From: Heterotrichella gracilis
Lineage: Eukaryota > Sar > Xanthophyceae > Tribonematales > Xanthonemataceae
Assembly: GCA_032358255.1 (NCBI GenBank)
Contig: JAULBX010007773.1
Span: 62,001-126,000 of the forward strand
Reading direction: 5' to 3'
DNA: 64,000 nt
The number at the start of each line of letters is the position of its first letter. Within the stretch, counting starts at the first letter, position 1. The notes beneath the pieces are model-generated. The model saw only the letters and a program-made list of their open reading frames with translations. It did not search any database and was not told the DNA's origin. The position numbers and the translations under genes were made by a program. Shown here piece after piece: positions 11,367 to 24,200 of this stretch.

Positions 11367-14300
11367 ATGCAGCACGAGCGTAAACAGAGCAATGCGGATA
11401 CCGAAGTCCAAGACGAGGGCCACGATGCAGCGTGGGCGCTACGCAGCGCAACCCACATTAGTTTCAGGGGCCAGGAGCATCCCCGGGCGTCGCAATTGGC
11501 TATGGGGGCCAGCACAGATAGCGAGGACAATGTAGACTTGCTGGAGCAAGTCAGCAGTGACCGGCAGCTGTTTCTAGAGTACAAGGGGATCAATGCATTT
11601 GTCCCTACGACTTTTGGGAACACCAACTTCTTGCCTCAGCTCAACTTCTGGAAGAAAAAGGTGGATGACAAGAAGGAGAGCAGACAGGTAGGCCAGCTGC
11701 TTTGCCTCGCAGAGAACAAGTGCAACGAAGCATCATACGTGCCTTCTCGCATGTGTGTGCAAGAGTTTCCTTCGAAACTCTACCGCTGCATGTACTGGGC
11801 GCACGAGAAGCACGACGATGCATAACGCGCCAAAGTCCATGGCCGACTGGAAATGAACTGGGTGCATGCCAGCCCTTGTTTGTGTTGCAACCCACCATTT
11901 CAAGTATATATTTGTGCTTCATGCGCAGATCCTCTTCAACGTGAGTGGGTGCTGCAAGCCAGGCGAGGTGCTGGCACTCATGGGACCCTCTGGCAGCGGG
12001 AAGACCTCCCTGCTGTCAGTGCTTGGCAACAGGGCGCAAAAGTAGGTGTTGTAAGCTGTGTCCAACAGTGCAGCCAAGCTGTGGCCTGCTTGTGTACATT
12101 CCTGCATGCTTTCTGCTTGCTACATTATGTGCCACCCACACTAGTACCAAAAGACACCTAGATCTGGAGACGCAAGTTGGGGGTGAGTTCCATTTGTGCA
12201 CGTGTATAAGTTTGTACTGGCTGTGTGTGCAGGCACATGAAGGTCGAGGGCAACGTGCAGTACAACGGTCAGCAGCTCAACAAGAAGCTGAAGCGGTCCA
12301 TCGGCTTTGTGCTACAGGTAATGTACTGTGTGGGTAAACACACCGCCATTCAGAGCAGCATCATAAGGACAAGTGTCCCTTGCAATTGCAGCCAGCCTGC
12401 ATGCCCAGCCATGCATGTGATCTATCAATGCCCTGCCATGCCCTGCCATGCGCAGGTTGCTGGTCCCACAGGTATGCATGTGGGGTTCATGCACATGGGC
12501 ACTTGCCGTATTTTACCATGAATCCATACCATGCTACGCATGCTAATCACCACAATTATTATCACAATGGAATCTGCCTGTGCAGGACGACCTGCTGTAT
12601 GAGAGCCTGACAGTGTATGAGACCCTGTACTACACCGCCATGCTGCGCCTGCCCCGCACCATGACCCAGGAGCAGAAGATTGAGCGCGTGAAGACGGTCA
12701 TCACTGCTCTGGGGCTGGACACATGCAAGGACACAATCATTGGTAGGGCTCAATGTCTGCATCTTGCAGCGTAATGCCATGTAGGACTGGTGTTGCTGCT
12801 TATCATGTTGTCTGTGGGTCTTTGTGTTGTGTGTTCTTGTGATGGATTGATTCATATGAGTGCATATCCGAATTCAAAACAGTGCAATTACCTGTGACAT
12901 CTTCATTTGCATTGCCTCTCCAGGTGGCTTCTTCCGCAAGGGCATCTCAGGTGGTGAGCGCAAGCGCACGTCTGTGGGGCATGAGCTGCTCATCAACCCT
13001 TCAATCCTCTTCCTGGACGAGCCCACTAGGTGAGGGTACCCATGGTGTGCAGAAGTCTGTCGCTACCAGGCCCATAGTAAGCACAGTGGATTTGTGCATA
13101 TCATACTCTTAAAATGGTTAGAAAGAGCAGGTCAGGCTAATGAGGCTCACAGTGAGATTTACTCTTTGGCCAATAACAAAATGAATTGGTAGGGCCCAGT
13201 AACAAACATTGCATAGCACTGTGCCACCACCACATACTTCATGCATGCATATGCCGAAGCCTTGTGCGCTCGCTGCTAATTGGCATCCACACCAGAATTT
13301 GTTTGTAGACGACGAATGTACTGGAGAGTATGGCAAAAATGTGAACATTATGCCCGTTTAACGTTGTTCCCCTCTGCAGTGGTCTGGACTCCACCACCGC
13401 CATGCACCTCCTCCACGTGCTGCGCAAGCTGGCTAAGGGTGGGCGCGCCATCGTGACCACCATCCACCAGCCCTCCTCCCGCCTCTACTCTGCACTGGAC
13501 AAGCTGTTGCTGCTCAGCCAGGGACACGCTATGTACTATGGGGATGCGCAGCAGGCGGTGGACTGGTTTGATGGGAATGGGTACACGCTGCCCTACAAAG
13601 TGAACGTGGCGGATTTCATCTTGGATCTGTCGAGCGGGGATGTGCTGACAGAAGAGAGGTGCGCAGCGTGGATTTGGGTACCATTTTAGTGTTTAGGGGT
13701 TAGGGTAATGGGTGAGCGCTGGGTTGGGGTCTGGGGTTGCAGGTTGACTTCTAGGATGTCTGCTATGGCCTTTGTACAGTGGAATGGCCCGTGCAGCACC
13801 CTTTGTGTGTGCCTCCTTGCATTGATCTATGGAAAATCATTCTACATATTGTTCCCATCTGGTGATATAAGCATGGACTAAGTACAGGGATGGGGAAAGC
13901 AGCCGCCAGTTCTTGATTGAGCGGTACGAGCAGTACAGCGTCAAGCATCAGCTGGATGGCTACAACCCTGACAAGGCAGTGGATGCAGCAAAGGCTGGGG
14001 GGCAGGGCATTGCGGCGAATGGCCATCTGCCAGTCAGTACTGGTGAGTAATGCACGTCAGATAGTTTTCCTTGTTACTCTCCTGTTGCACCTACTAGATG
14101 GCTGGTGAGGGGGGTGGTTTCTGTCCTATGACAGGAGGTGTACTGTCAAGGAGTAACATAATGAGTTGTTGAGATTGTTGCCACTGGCTTGGCAGGGTTA
14201 GCCCTGCAAATTCCATGAGCAACACGGTTTGTGGGTGCATAGATGGGAACGACTCAGTTTGTCATCGTGCATTGCCAATGTCCGTTACAATACAAAATCA

Positions 14301-16981
14301 ACATGTAAGAGTTTACCGTTGCACTTGGGAGAATGCCCGTGTACCAAACATGGAAGGTTTAAAATGGTAGATGCCCAGTGCCAAGTTGAAATCGTGCATC
14401 CAATGCAGGATCCGATTCAGTCGACAGTTACGACGGCCTTCAGCAGACCAATGGCGACCTGGAGACAGGCAAGATTGCCAGCCCTGAAGCGCTCAAGACC
14501 CATGGCGTGCCCACAGGAGGGGACCGGTGGGGTGCCACCTACTGGGTCCAGCTGCAGGTGCGTGGTTGCTGCCAGAGCAGTGCTGCACACATCCGAGGAT
14601 GTGCACAGCGTAGCAGGATGTAATCTGAACCATATCCACTGGATGGAAGTGTGGAGTCAATTTTCAAGTAGGGGTTAAAAGGCAGGGATTTGGTGGACTG
14701 GTTTGCTGTCTATCAGGACTAAGCCAAACGTCAAAGTTCTAGGCAAAGCCCAAAGACCTCTAAATCACCTTTGGCAAGTTTTTGATATAAAGTAAATATG
14801 CACGGGCGCACAGAATCTGTCTCACATCCAATTTGCTACTGCAGCATCTTCCGCTAGCCGATTGCCCCAGGCGCACTAACTTAGAATTTTCGCCCTGTTT
14901 GCAGATACTGTTCATCCGCTTCATCCGCACCAGGAGGTTCCAGTCGCTCAGCACGCAGGACTTCATCCAGTTCATCTCCATTGGTGTGCTGGCTGGCCTT
15001 TTCTGGTGGCAGAAGGGTGACACCGACACAGTGGCGGGAGCCAGGGACACCATCGGTGAGTATCACCATCAACGGTGGTGTACGTGCATTTTGCTGACCA
15101 GTAAGCATTTGCGCAGCCGTAAAACTGTGATGATTGTACATGTCCCAGCATTGGTGTGCATTGCTTGCACAGGGTGCTACATGTCTCCTAAGCAGTTTGG
15201 CTGTATTTTATGCAGGGCTCCTGTTCTTCGAGATGATCTTCCTGTCCTTCAGGCCCCTCTTCTCTGCCCTGTTTACCTTCCCGCAAGAGTATAAGATGCT
15301 GCTCAAGGTGTGTGCTGACAAGTTAGGGTTTGGGGTTGTTGGCGATTGTAAGTTGCTGTTCTGAGAGGTTTAGGGTTTGGGGTTAGTGTAAATTTGAGTT
15401 GCTGTTCTGGGAGGTTTAGGGTTGGGGTTAGTGGCAAATATGAGTTGCTGTTCTGGATGCTGTTCTGGGAGGTTTAGGGTTTGGGGTTGGTGGCGAACAT
15501 GAGTTGCTGTTTTGGGAGGTTTAGGGTTTATGTTTAAGGGCGAGTATGAGATGCTGTTCAAGGCAAGTGCTGACAGCACTGTGATTGGTGGTTGTTTTGT
15601 CTGCGTGTGTCTGTCACAGTAGTACTCAAGTGCCTGGCGCATTATGGTTTCTTGTAGGATTGGCACGTGCACATGTCACGAGAAGCGTGTTCAATGAAGC
15701 ATCAGCCGTTACTAGAGCAGGAAAATCATTATGATATTGTTGGCGCATGATTTTGTGCCCACCATTGCATGCCTGATCCTGTGTAGGAACGCTCCAGTGG
15801 GATGTACCGGCTATCAGCCTTCTACTTTGCACGACTGGCCTCTGACCTTCCCATGGACTGCGCCATCCCCACCCTATTCGTCATCCTCGTCTACTTCATG
15901 GGGCACCTCAGGATGACCGCCGCTGCCTTCTTCTCTAACTACTTCACAGTCATGCTGGTACGGAAGTGCTTGGGGCGCCCAATTGACCAACCTTGTTTTG
16001 GTTGGTCGACCTGAATTTTGTATCTAGAGCCATAGTAAAGACTCGCAAGAATCCATCTGTTGTAATTGCAGTGAAGAACTTTTTACCAACAATCTTTCAT
16101 GAAACAATCAGCAAAAACTAATGCAAAACCTGGATTTGCTTCTGTTTCATCCATCTGTCCGCTAAAAAGGATGTGAAGGTAATATACGTCCAGATGCGTG
16201 TGCTGTACTTAGTTATTCGATCTGTTTTCTTGCAGATCGCATTCGTGGCGCAGAGCTATGGCCTGCTGCTGGGAACCGTGGTGATGAACCCCAAGACCGC
16301 GCAGATGATGGCTTCAGTCCTGGTGCTTGCCTTCATGCTGGTTGGTGGCTACTTCATCCGAGACATCCCTGCCTGGATCTCCTGGGTCAAGTACCTGAGC
16401 TTTGTGTACTACGGATTTGGGCTACTGATGTTCTACGAGTATAACGGCAGGGACCTGTACAGCTGCACCACCACGGGCGATGTGGGAGGGGCCACTGGGC
16501 AGTGCATCCAGGTATGGCAGGTTTGCTAAGTTGCAAGGAATGTGGGAATGGGAGGTTGCCATCATTTGTTGTAACATCTGCAATGAAATGCGTAGAGACA
16601 ATGTAGATGCAACAACTGGAAATATAGTTGTTCCACCTATGCATTCCATTAATAGCATGCTCATCTGCATGCTATGCGTCATGAACAATGGCCCAGTGCA
16701 GTGCATTAATGATTACCGCAATCGTAGTGGTGCATGTGCTAAACTGCGCTTAATGAACTGCTCTGAGCATCATTTTCTGGATTCTGCAGATTGACGTCAG
16801 CGACCCCCAGTCCCAGCCTGCCACATGCCAGCTGATTGACCCGCAGCAGGGGCTGGGGGTGAACCAGAACCCCAACGACGCTGGCCTGGCAGTGCGCGAT
16901 GCCATGATCTTGCTGGCCATGCTGATAGTGCTGCGCGTGCTGGTGTATGTGGCGCTGAGGAAGAAGACGGCGCGCGTCTGA
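11367..16981 (+). CDS. ABCG (WBC) half-size ABC transporter
   Basis: Thirteen exons: 11367-11687, 11929-12041, 12233-12317, 12586-12742, 12924-13029, 13380-13658, 13888-14042, 14409-14557, 14905-15055, 15216-15307, 15787-15957, 16236-16511, 16790-16981; all phases agree, 748 residues. The nucleotide-binding domain comes first, as in ABCG: Walker A GPSGSGKT (126-133), Q-loop region GFVLQDDLL, signature ISGGERKR (233-240), Walker B ILFLDEP (253-259), H-loop TIHQPSS. The membrane domain follows with hydrophobic segments [60 protein letters not shown] and a last one near [17 protein letters not shown], with a Cys-containing extracellular loop between (LYSCTTT, ATCQL). One NBD and one TMD mean it must pair to work. 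Substrate cannot be read from sequence. Start at 11313 is an alternative (18 more residues). Confidence 0.93.
15288..15585 (+). repeat. Tandem copies of the ABCG exon 10 end joined by telomere-like DNA
   Basis: The exon 10 end (AGTATAAGATGCTGCTCAAG, then the donor and GCTGACA) is followed by four degenerate 45-60 bp units. Each has a GAGTTGCTGTTCTGG-like core and an AGGTTTAGGGTTTGGGGTT tract. A final copy at about 15542-15580 is much closer to the true exon end and ends in TTCAAGGCAAGTGCTGACA, a second potential GC-type donor. All of it lies in intron 10. Confidence 0.8.
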
Positions 16982-18063
16982 TTGGACCATACTACACGCA
17001 ACAACTCATCAAGCACAATATCTTTCAGTTAGGAAAACCGGCCTTTGCATGGGCGAGGAAATGAATATGCATAGCAAGAATCCCTGAGCGAGTTGCCACA
17101 CAGCTGGCCTTTTTCTCCCTTTTACCAGTACTTTTGTTGACTACTTGTCAACAACCTGAGGTTATTTGCTGCGCATTGTGCTCCACGCTGTTGCCAATGG
17201 GGCTTAGTCAGCTGACACATCCATACGCATCGGGTATCTTAACTGGTCTACTCACCTGCAGCTGTCTCAACTGGACTAGACTGCATTGAATGGAATTTCC
17301 AGACATACAAATGAACAGGCAATAAACGCAGTCAGTGTAGAGTGTAACCGGCGTATACCTTCAAGCCTGTATGCTCTATGGAGCTTTCAATGCCTGGCAC
17401 CTGGCCCGGACTGATGCAACTGTGTCAACATGCTGCCATCATGATTTTTCTACCCGATTTTCGCAATATGTTCTGTTATAATCAATGGCGCAGCCAAATC
17501 GGCTAGTTGGAGGTCAGCAGCCTGCTAAGTTAGAAACTGACGAGGATATGTTAGGAGGTGGGTAGCTGATTTTATCAGGCTAATTTAGCAGGCTGCACTG
17601 ACTGACAGACTGACACACTGAGTGCCAAGTTGCTGTAACAGAGATGGATAATCTGATTCATTACAAAGGCTGATGCCTTCATTCCCTGTACTGACTATCT
17701 CGATTTGTCAACGATCCACAATCAAGGATCTCTGACTGAAAAGCTAATAATACCTCTACCAGACTGGGCAAGGTATATGTAGCAAAGTGCTTTGAATGTT
17801 GCAGGCATCCCTCATGCTGCATGGCTAAATAACTCATATAAAATGCATTTGTAGCGCGCAAAAAAGTCCCGTGATGTAGAGCTGTGCGTCATCACTGGGG
17901 TGACCTGGTACCGCAACGAGAAGTTATATTAAATTATAACTCGTCCAGCCAATATGATGGTGTTCAACACTGACAAAAATGGAGGAAAAAACCAGCATAA
18001 AACAAATCATCGGACATTGAAGCTGAGCATTGCTTTCCAGCTGTAGTGTGGAACATCAAAGGA
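16982..18063. other. Intergenic between convergent ABCG and ALG2 genes
   Basis: Holds both 3' UTRs. An inverted repeat (arms CAGCCTGCTAAGTTAG and CTAATTTAGCAGGCTG, about 17516-17533 and 17579-17597) could form a stem. No ORF here shows coding features. Confidence 0.5.
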
Positions 18064-20687
18064 TCAGGTGTTCACAAGGGACTTCAGGACGGCCTCCAGC
18101 TTGCTGCCAAACACAGACCGTGCAAACTTGGCCTCCACATGCTGGCGCGCTGCCATTCCCATCTGGGCTGATCGGTGCACATCCTGTTGAAAGGTCAATC
18201 AAGTAAGCCCAATACCAGGCAGTGCAAATGGGTCAAGTTGAACTCAATACAACAGATTAATGTCAATGCATTTGTAAGGGTGAAGATTTAGCAAGAGGGT
18301 AGGCTCACCAGGAGTTGCTGCATGGCCAGAGCAAAATCCTCAGCCCTCGGCTCGCACAGGAAACCTGTCTTGCCTTGCACAACGCTCTCCTTCGGGCCAC
18401 CATTGTTGCACGCCACCACTGGGCGAGCAGCTGCCATGGCTTCCAATGGAACGATCCCAAAGTGCTCGTTCTCGGGAGTGTACAGCACTGCCACGCATGC
18501 TGCCAGCAGCAACGCCCGCTGCTCGTCAGTGAAGGATGGAACAAACCAGACCTGCAACCAGCCAATCAAGTCATGCAGTGTCCAGTACAAAACTGGAAGA
18601 CAGGGTGAAGAAAGGAATGGATGGGACAAGTTAAACCAGGGGAAAATGAGCCAACGCTGTCTTTCAGTTCCGGCATGAAAACACTGGAATGCACCTTCCA
18701 AATAAAGAGGATGGGATATGGAAAGGGCATGGTAACGGCAAAATGAAAGGGGTACATGCCTTGTCTTCTAGACTCAGCGATTGTGCCAGATTCTTCAGCT
18801 CCTGCAGGTGCTCCCTGTTCTCTGCTAGCCTCTCATCATATCCACCTGCAACTACCAGCCTGCAGCCATCTGCACCAGGCGCCCCGCTGGTACAAAGCAT
18901 TTGCAAGGCTTCAACCGCCACATGAATGCCCTGCAGGCGACGAAGTTACCAAATAACCAAGGGGTTTAGTGAAGAGTCATCCCCCGTTTGTGGGGTTTTT
19001 GCGAGTACAACATCTAGGAATTTCCAAAAACAAATTTTCTTTGCATTAAATTTTGCCTATTATTTATGAATAAGTGCAGCGTTGACAGCATGCTCATGCT
19101 CTTGTAAGATACCCCAGGTCCACACCTTTTTCCTCTCAAAGCGGTTGATGGACAAGAAGGTTGTCCCACCAGCGATGAAGGTGGCAAGGCCCTTAGGCAG
19201 CTTTTGGCGCCACTGCTCCAGCGCTTCGTTCAGGCTGTCACTGCTTGGTGAGCTCACGGCAGGATGCAGAACCACAGGGCGCAGGCCACTGCTGTGGAGG
19301 GTCTTGAACGTCTCTGCAAACATGCCTGGATCACGCGCCAAGCCAAACTCTCAGCACAGGACTGCGCATGTCTCCATGTGTTGCAGGAGCTGCTGTACGT
19401 GGCTGGCATGTTCCCTGCGTGCACCCAGGTGGGGTGCATCCACCAACAGCGACAACACCCCATGCACTCTTATACCACGTGCTGCTGCAAAGCGCCAGCC
19501 CTATGTAGTATAGATGACTGCCTCTCATGTGGATGTATGTAATAAGAATTCAAGGGGAAAGAAAATCCCCCAGAATTAAGTAAATATGCAGTTGGCTGTA
19601 CCTTTTGTATACTCGCTATTCACCAGCAGCTTGTCAGCGCGCCCAGTGGTGTACTGCTCTAGCCAGTCGATGGGGGCGCGGTACAGCTGGCGCAGCCTCG
19701 AGTTGTGCTGTGCCAGCAGCAGGTCAGGAAAGTGGCAGTAGAACACCACCTGCAGGTGCCGATTAGGGTTTAGGGTTCTGGGTTCAGGGATTCGTCTAGG
19801 GTAATGCAGGTTCATGGCAGGGATTACCTTTGCTCTGGTGAAGGCCTTCAGGATTGGCACCACCACCGACACTTGGTCCACAAAAATGGCATCATATTGC
19901 TCCCCCGACCTGCCAAATTCCGCATGGTTAAATTCCATTCAATTTGCAATGGGTCAAACATTGGGTGGCACCAATTGTGCTGGGAAAACGCTCACCAGAT
20001 GGAATGCATCACTATCTGGAGGGACACCAGCAGGCACCGGATGTACGCGCAAAAGGCATGAAGCTTCCCAAAGACGCTTCGGGGGAACCAGTTTCCCGCC
20101 ACAGTGACTGGGAACAGCCCGGCTTTGGTTTCTTGGAAGCACCGGTTGGGATCATAAAATGCTGTGTAAACATCCACCTGCACGCTTATGGAGGTTGGAG
20201 ATGACAAAAGCTGTAGCTGTTGCTGGTTGGGCCCAGTGACACAGAGGCTATATGCCCACACTGCCCAAGTATTAGGTTGTTGCAACAGGGCAGCCGTACC
20301 TTGTGTCCCAAGCATACAAGTTCTGCAGCAGCATCTACCACAAGGCGTTCAGCCCCTGCAGCAGCAACACGAAACACCCTTGGCGACCGCCGCGAACACC
20401 GTGGTGCACGTAATCCATATGCATGCATACCGGGTTTACTAAGACATTTTAAGCACGATCATAATTTGCATAACGCAGCGCAGAAAAGACCTGGCTGGCA
20501 AAAACTGTACAAAGGTGGTTGCTAGTCTGGTTGCGCTTCTAGACAGCACTGACTACTTATATGCATGCATAGCACATGCGCTAGGGAAGACTCGACAGGC
20601 CTTGTGTTATCCAGCACAGAAGTGGTCCTCACCTCCCAAGCCCAAGTCAGGGTGACAAAAGGCAACCCTCATAACGCCTTGCTGCAT
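18064..20687 (-). CDS. ALG2: ALG2, alpha-1,3/1,6-mannosyltransferase of N-glycan assembly
   Basis: Nine exons: 20687-20633, 20355-20300, 20177-19996, 19909-19828, 19749-19602, 19325-19126, 18930-18760, 18551-18309, 18183-18064; phases agree, 418 residues, close to human ALG2 (416). The enzyme adds the second and third mannose to the lipid-linked oligosaccharide on the cytosolic face of the ER. GT4 landmarks: HPDLGLGGAERLVVDAA at the N-terminus (split by the first intron), DVYTAFYDPNRCF, DAIFVDQVS, VVFYCHFPDLLLA, NSEYTK, SINRFERKK, LVVAGGYDERL, and the EX7E motif at Glu327/Glu335 within NEHFGIVPLEAM. The start lies in a 55-nt exon and was chosen because it supplies HPDLGLG in phase. The intron after exon 7 (DKG junction) starts GC (AAG then GCATGT); no GT donor keeps the frame. 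Confidence 0.93.
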
Positions 20688-21273
20688 ATCACAGTCCCCC
20701 GAGAGACAGAGAAGGAACACCAAGACGTTGACAGTGATCAGTGACGACACCACAGATACAACTCCATTCTACAAGAATCTGGAACCCATAGAACCAATAA
20801 ATATGGTGCACCGCTCAATCAAAGCCTTGAAAGCTTTAGCATTACAACATGATGGCTCATCCTTCCCGCCAAAATAAAATTCCCTCCCCACCTGCGCTGA
20901 TTTTCTCTGTAGACCGTCTCGTGGGAAAACAGTTGGCATGCAAATGCCTGCGGGCAAAGCGTGCACTCATCCAGATGCTGCCCTTTACTAAACACAAGTT
21001 GGCCGGACGTAGAACGACTATTTGCAACCGACTTGCACTGCTAACCTAGGTGTGTTGGTGTAGCCATGCTGGCGTAGCCATGCTGTGAATACCTAGCCTG
21101 TTCTGGAGTGCTAGGACGTCCCAAAGTGCCAGGTTGGCGTATTGACTGGTTTTCCAACTCCCAAGGGCGAACTGGTGTTCTACTAGTGCTGAAGCATCAG
21201 TCGCTTCAGAGCGTGTCACCCAAGTCCATCTGAAACGGTTGGACAACTGTGATGGTTTAATCCACTCTTAACT
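20688..21273. promoter_or_regulatory. Divergent intergenic region, ALG2 and SRS2-type helicase
   Basis: 586 bp separate the start codons of the two genes, so both promoters are expected here. No core promoter element is obvious. Confidence 0.4.
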
Positions 21274-24200
21274 ATGGCTCCCAAGAAACAGGCTCCTTTA
21301 CTGTCGGGCCAGAAAACTCTCAGCTTTTGGATAAAACCAAGCCAAGGCGCTAGCACTTCAACACCTGATCAGCAGAATGGCAGCGATCCACGGCAGGTTT
21401 TGTCGCCTGAGAAACCTGGGAACCTGTTCAAGCAGCCACCAGCCACCAGCAGCAGCACTCCCAACGGGAGTCCCAGCCCTCTGGCCCACGCAGGACGGCA
21501 ACCTTCACAGCAAGCTGGGCAAATGCCATCAGGAGGCAGCGCCAGGAGGCAGCTCCAACAAGTGGCTGAGCCAACAGTGTTCAGCATTCTGAGTGCCAGG
21601 TAAGGGCTGTTGAGTTGGGCAGCTTGGTCTGCTTGTGCTGATGCATGCAGGCTCCAAGATATTTTACCCACGCAGGCATGAGGAGAGCCGTAGGGCGCAA
21701 GCAGCGCAGCAGCAGGAGGTTCCGCCTGTGGCGCTTGTGCCTGTCCCACTGAACCCGCGGCAGCAGAGGGCGGCGTCCAGTGACGCAGACAAGCCTCTCC
21801 TCATCGTGGCAGGTACAGTACCCATGTCTGTGACACACCTCTGTCTACCACGCACTGGATGAGGACAGTGTGGCATCCCATCTGCCATGCCTACATGCCT
21901 GCTGGATCTGCGGATGCGCTGTAGTGTACAAAGCTCTGTATAACGTGTCAAGCGGTTGCTGCAGGGGCCGGCACTGGGAAGACAACCACACTGGTGGGGC
22001 GCACACAGCACCTTGTAGTGGACAAGGTGGGTGCAACACCAGTAGGAAGGTCCTGCTATATCATGGCTTAGGGTTTAGGGTTCCATCTTCATGAAAACGG
22101 TAACCCGATGGGGTTGAGAAGTTCTTCACCTGGCGGGAAACGTGGATGGCACCTCTCCCTTGCAGGGCGTCGACCCTTACCACATCCTGGTGGCGACGTT
22201 CACCAAGAAGGCCTCCCAGGAGCTGAAAGAGCGGGCGGTGAAGCACATCCCGCACGTGGAGCGGCTGACGGTGTGCACCTTCCACTCCTTCTGCTACTCA
22301 CTGCTGCGGAGGTACTACCGCGCAGCTGGGTTTGAGGGCAGGCCCACTGTGTGGGCCGAGGACAAGGACCTGATGGCCACAGTTGCTGAGGCCATGAGGT
22401 AAGCTGCATGTGTAATGCAGTGACTCTTGCTGTGAGCACCACACAGTGCGTTGCTGTGGTATGCTGGCGCACCAAAATACAGTTGCATTATGGGAGGGAA
22501 ATGGCGTGCAATGTGTTGCTGAGGCCATGGTCTGGTGCATGGCGTATCGCAGCATTTGTGGCAGTGTTGACCTGGAGGTCTGTATTGCCAGGTGGACGGA
22601 TCTGGAAAAGGCAAGGGTGCGGATTGCGAAATGGCTGGGTGTTTCCCCAAGGCTGGATTGGCCTGGCATCCTGAAGGCGATTGACAACAAACATCCAGCG
22701 GAGCACAGAAAGTATGATCATAGACAGGCAGTCCATAATTGCAAGAATTTGTGTGTCTGGTTTGCATCAGCTCTGGGTTCTGCAGGTGGTGTTTTGCCCT
22801 GCCTGTTCATGTGCAGGCGGCAGCATAGTAACTATAACGCCCCCTGTTGCTACATGGCTGTTTGCTGCTTCAAGGATCTATATTTGCCTGAATACCTGGG
22901 GATTCCTGCAGGTACAAGGACGGTGTATGAAAAGCACGCCAAGAAGGGCAAGGCAAAGAAAGTCAAGGTGAAGCAGGGCAAGGAGGCGGTTCCTGAGCCA
23001 GACACGGAGCGCGTGAAGCAGGAGCGGGATGCCGAGGAGCGTGCAGTGCTGCTGGACATGGCCATTGCCGCATACAAGGCAATGGAGGCGCTGTACGACC
23101 CCAAGCTAGGCGACCTGACAGCCTCTTCCACGACAAAGATCCATAAACCAGGTGTGTGCATGATTCTGCGGCCTATACAGGCACCATGCTATATGCATGA
23201 TTGCGGCACCATGCTACATGCATACATGACATCCATGCATGACTTTGCGACCAGTGACATGGCACCTGTGACAGGATGTGACCGCCGGTGCATTCACTCG
23301 AATCTGTTTGCTTTCCCTGCACAGGGGATGTCCCCAACCGCAAGACAGTGAAGGAGATGCAGAGGTGGATCGATGCCGTCAAGCGACAGGGCCTGGAACC
23401 CAAAGAGTTTGTGTGGGACAGGCGCATGACACTGGAGAGGTACCAACAGCTGCTGCACAGGGCCAATGCTGTGGATTTCAACGACCTGATGGTACTGGTG
23501 ACCACCATGCTGCGGAGCCACAACTGATACGGCACGCCCTGGAGCAGCGGTACACGTACCTGCTGGTGGATGAGTACCAAGACAGCAACAGGCTGCAGGT
23601 GAGCAGTAATGCAACTGCCAGGACATCATCCAGCCCCAGCTCCTGTAGGGTTCTGCATAATGATAGCCGCATTATAACCCGCTTTTCACTATGCGGGGGT
23701 ACAAGGCCGGTATGCGGGGGTACATCTCATGTGCCCCCGCATAGTGGCCATGTAACCCCGCATAGTGGGAATGCACCCGTCACCCTCATTCACCCTACCC
23801 GATGCAGGCTGTTGTCCCGTGATTTTTATTTCGTTGGTTTTGTTGAGGGCCATCATCCAGCCTGAGCTGCCCTCTTGATGACAGTAAGTTTGTTGAGGTG
23901 CAGCCAACCATTGTGCATGTTGGTGCAGATCGACCTCGTCAACCTGCTGCAGCTGAATGTGCGCCACGTGACTGCGGTGGGGGATGACGACCAGGCCATC
24001 TACGGGTTCCGGGGCAGTGTTCCACTGGTGTTTGACATCTTCAGGTGAGCTTGCAGTTTGAATGCTTGCCCCAGGCTGTAACGACCTGCAATGCACCACT
24101 GTCTCGTGGGGTCGTGCGAATCTGTAGAGCAGGGTGCCCACTGTGGGTTTCTCAGCTGGCAAATCTGTGTGATGCAGGGGTGTGTATGACCACGAGAACT

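Noticed and set aside
23490-23515. A 26-nt intron explaining the helicase frame change in exon 7
   Set aside because: It has GT and AG ends but is too short to splice and would remove residues that align well with the helicase family.
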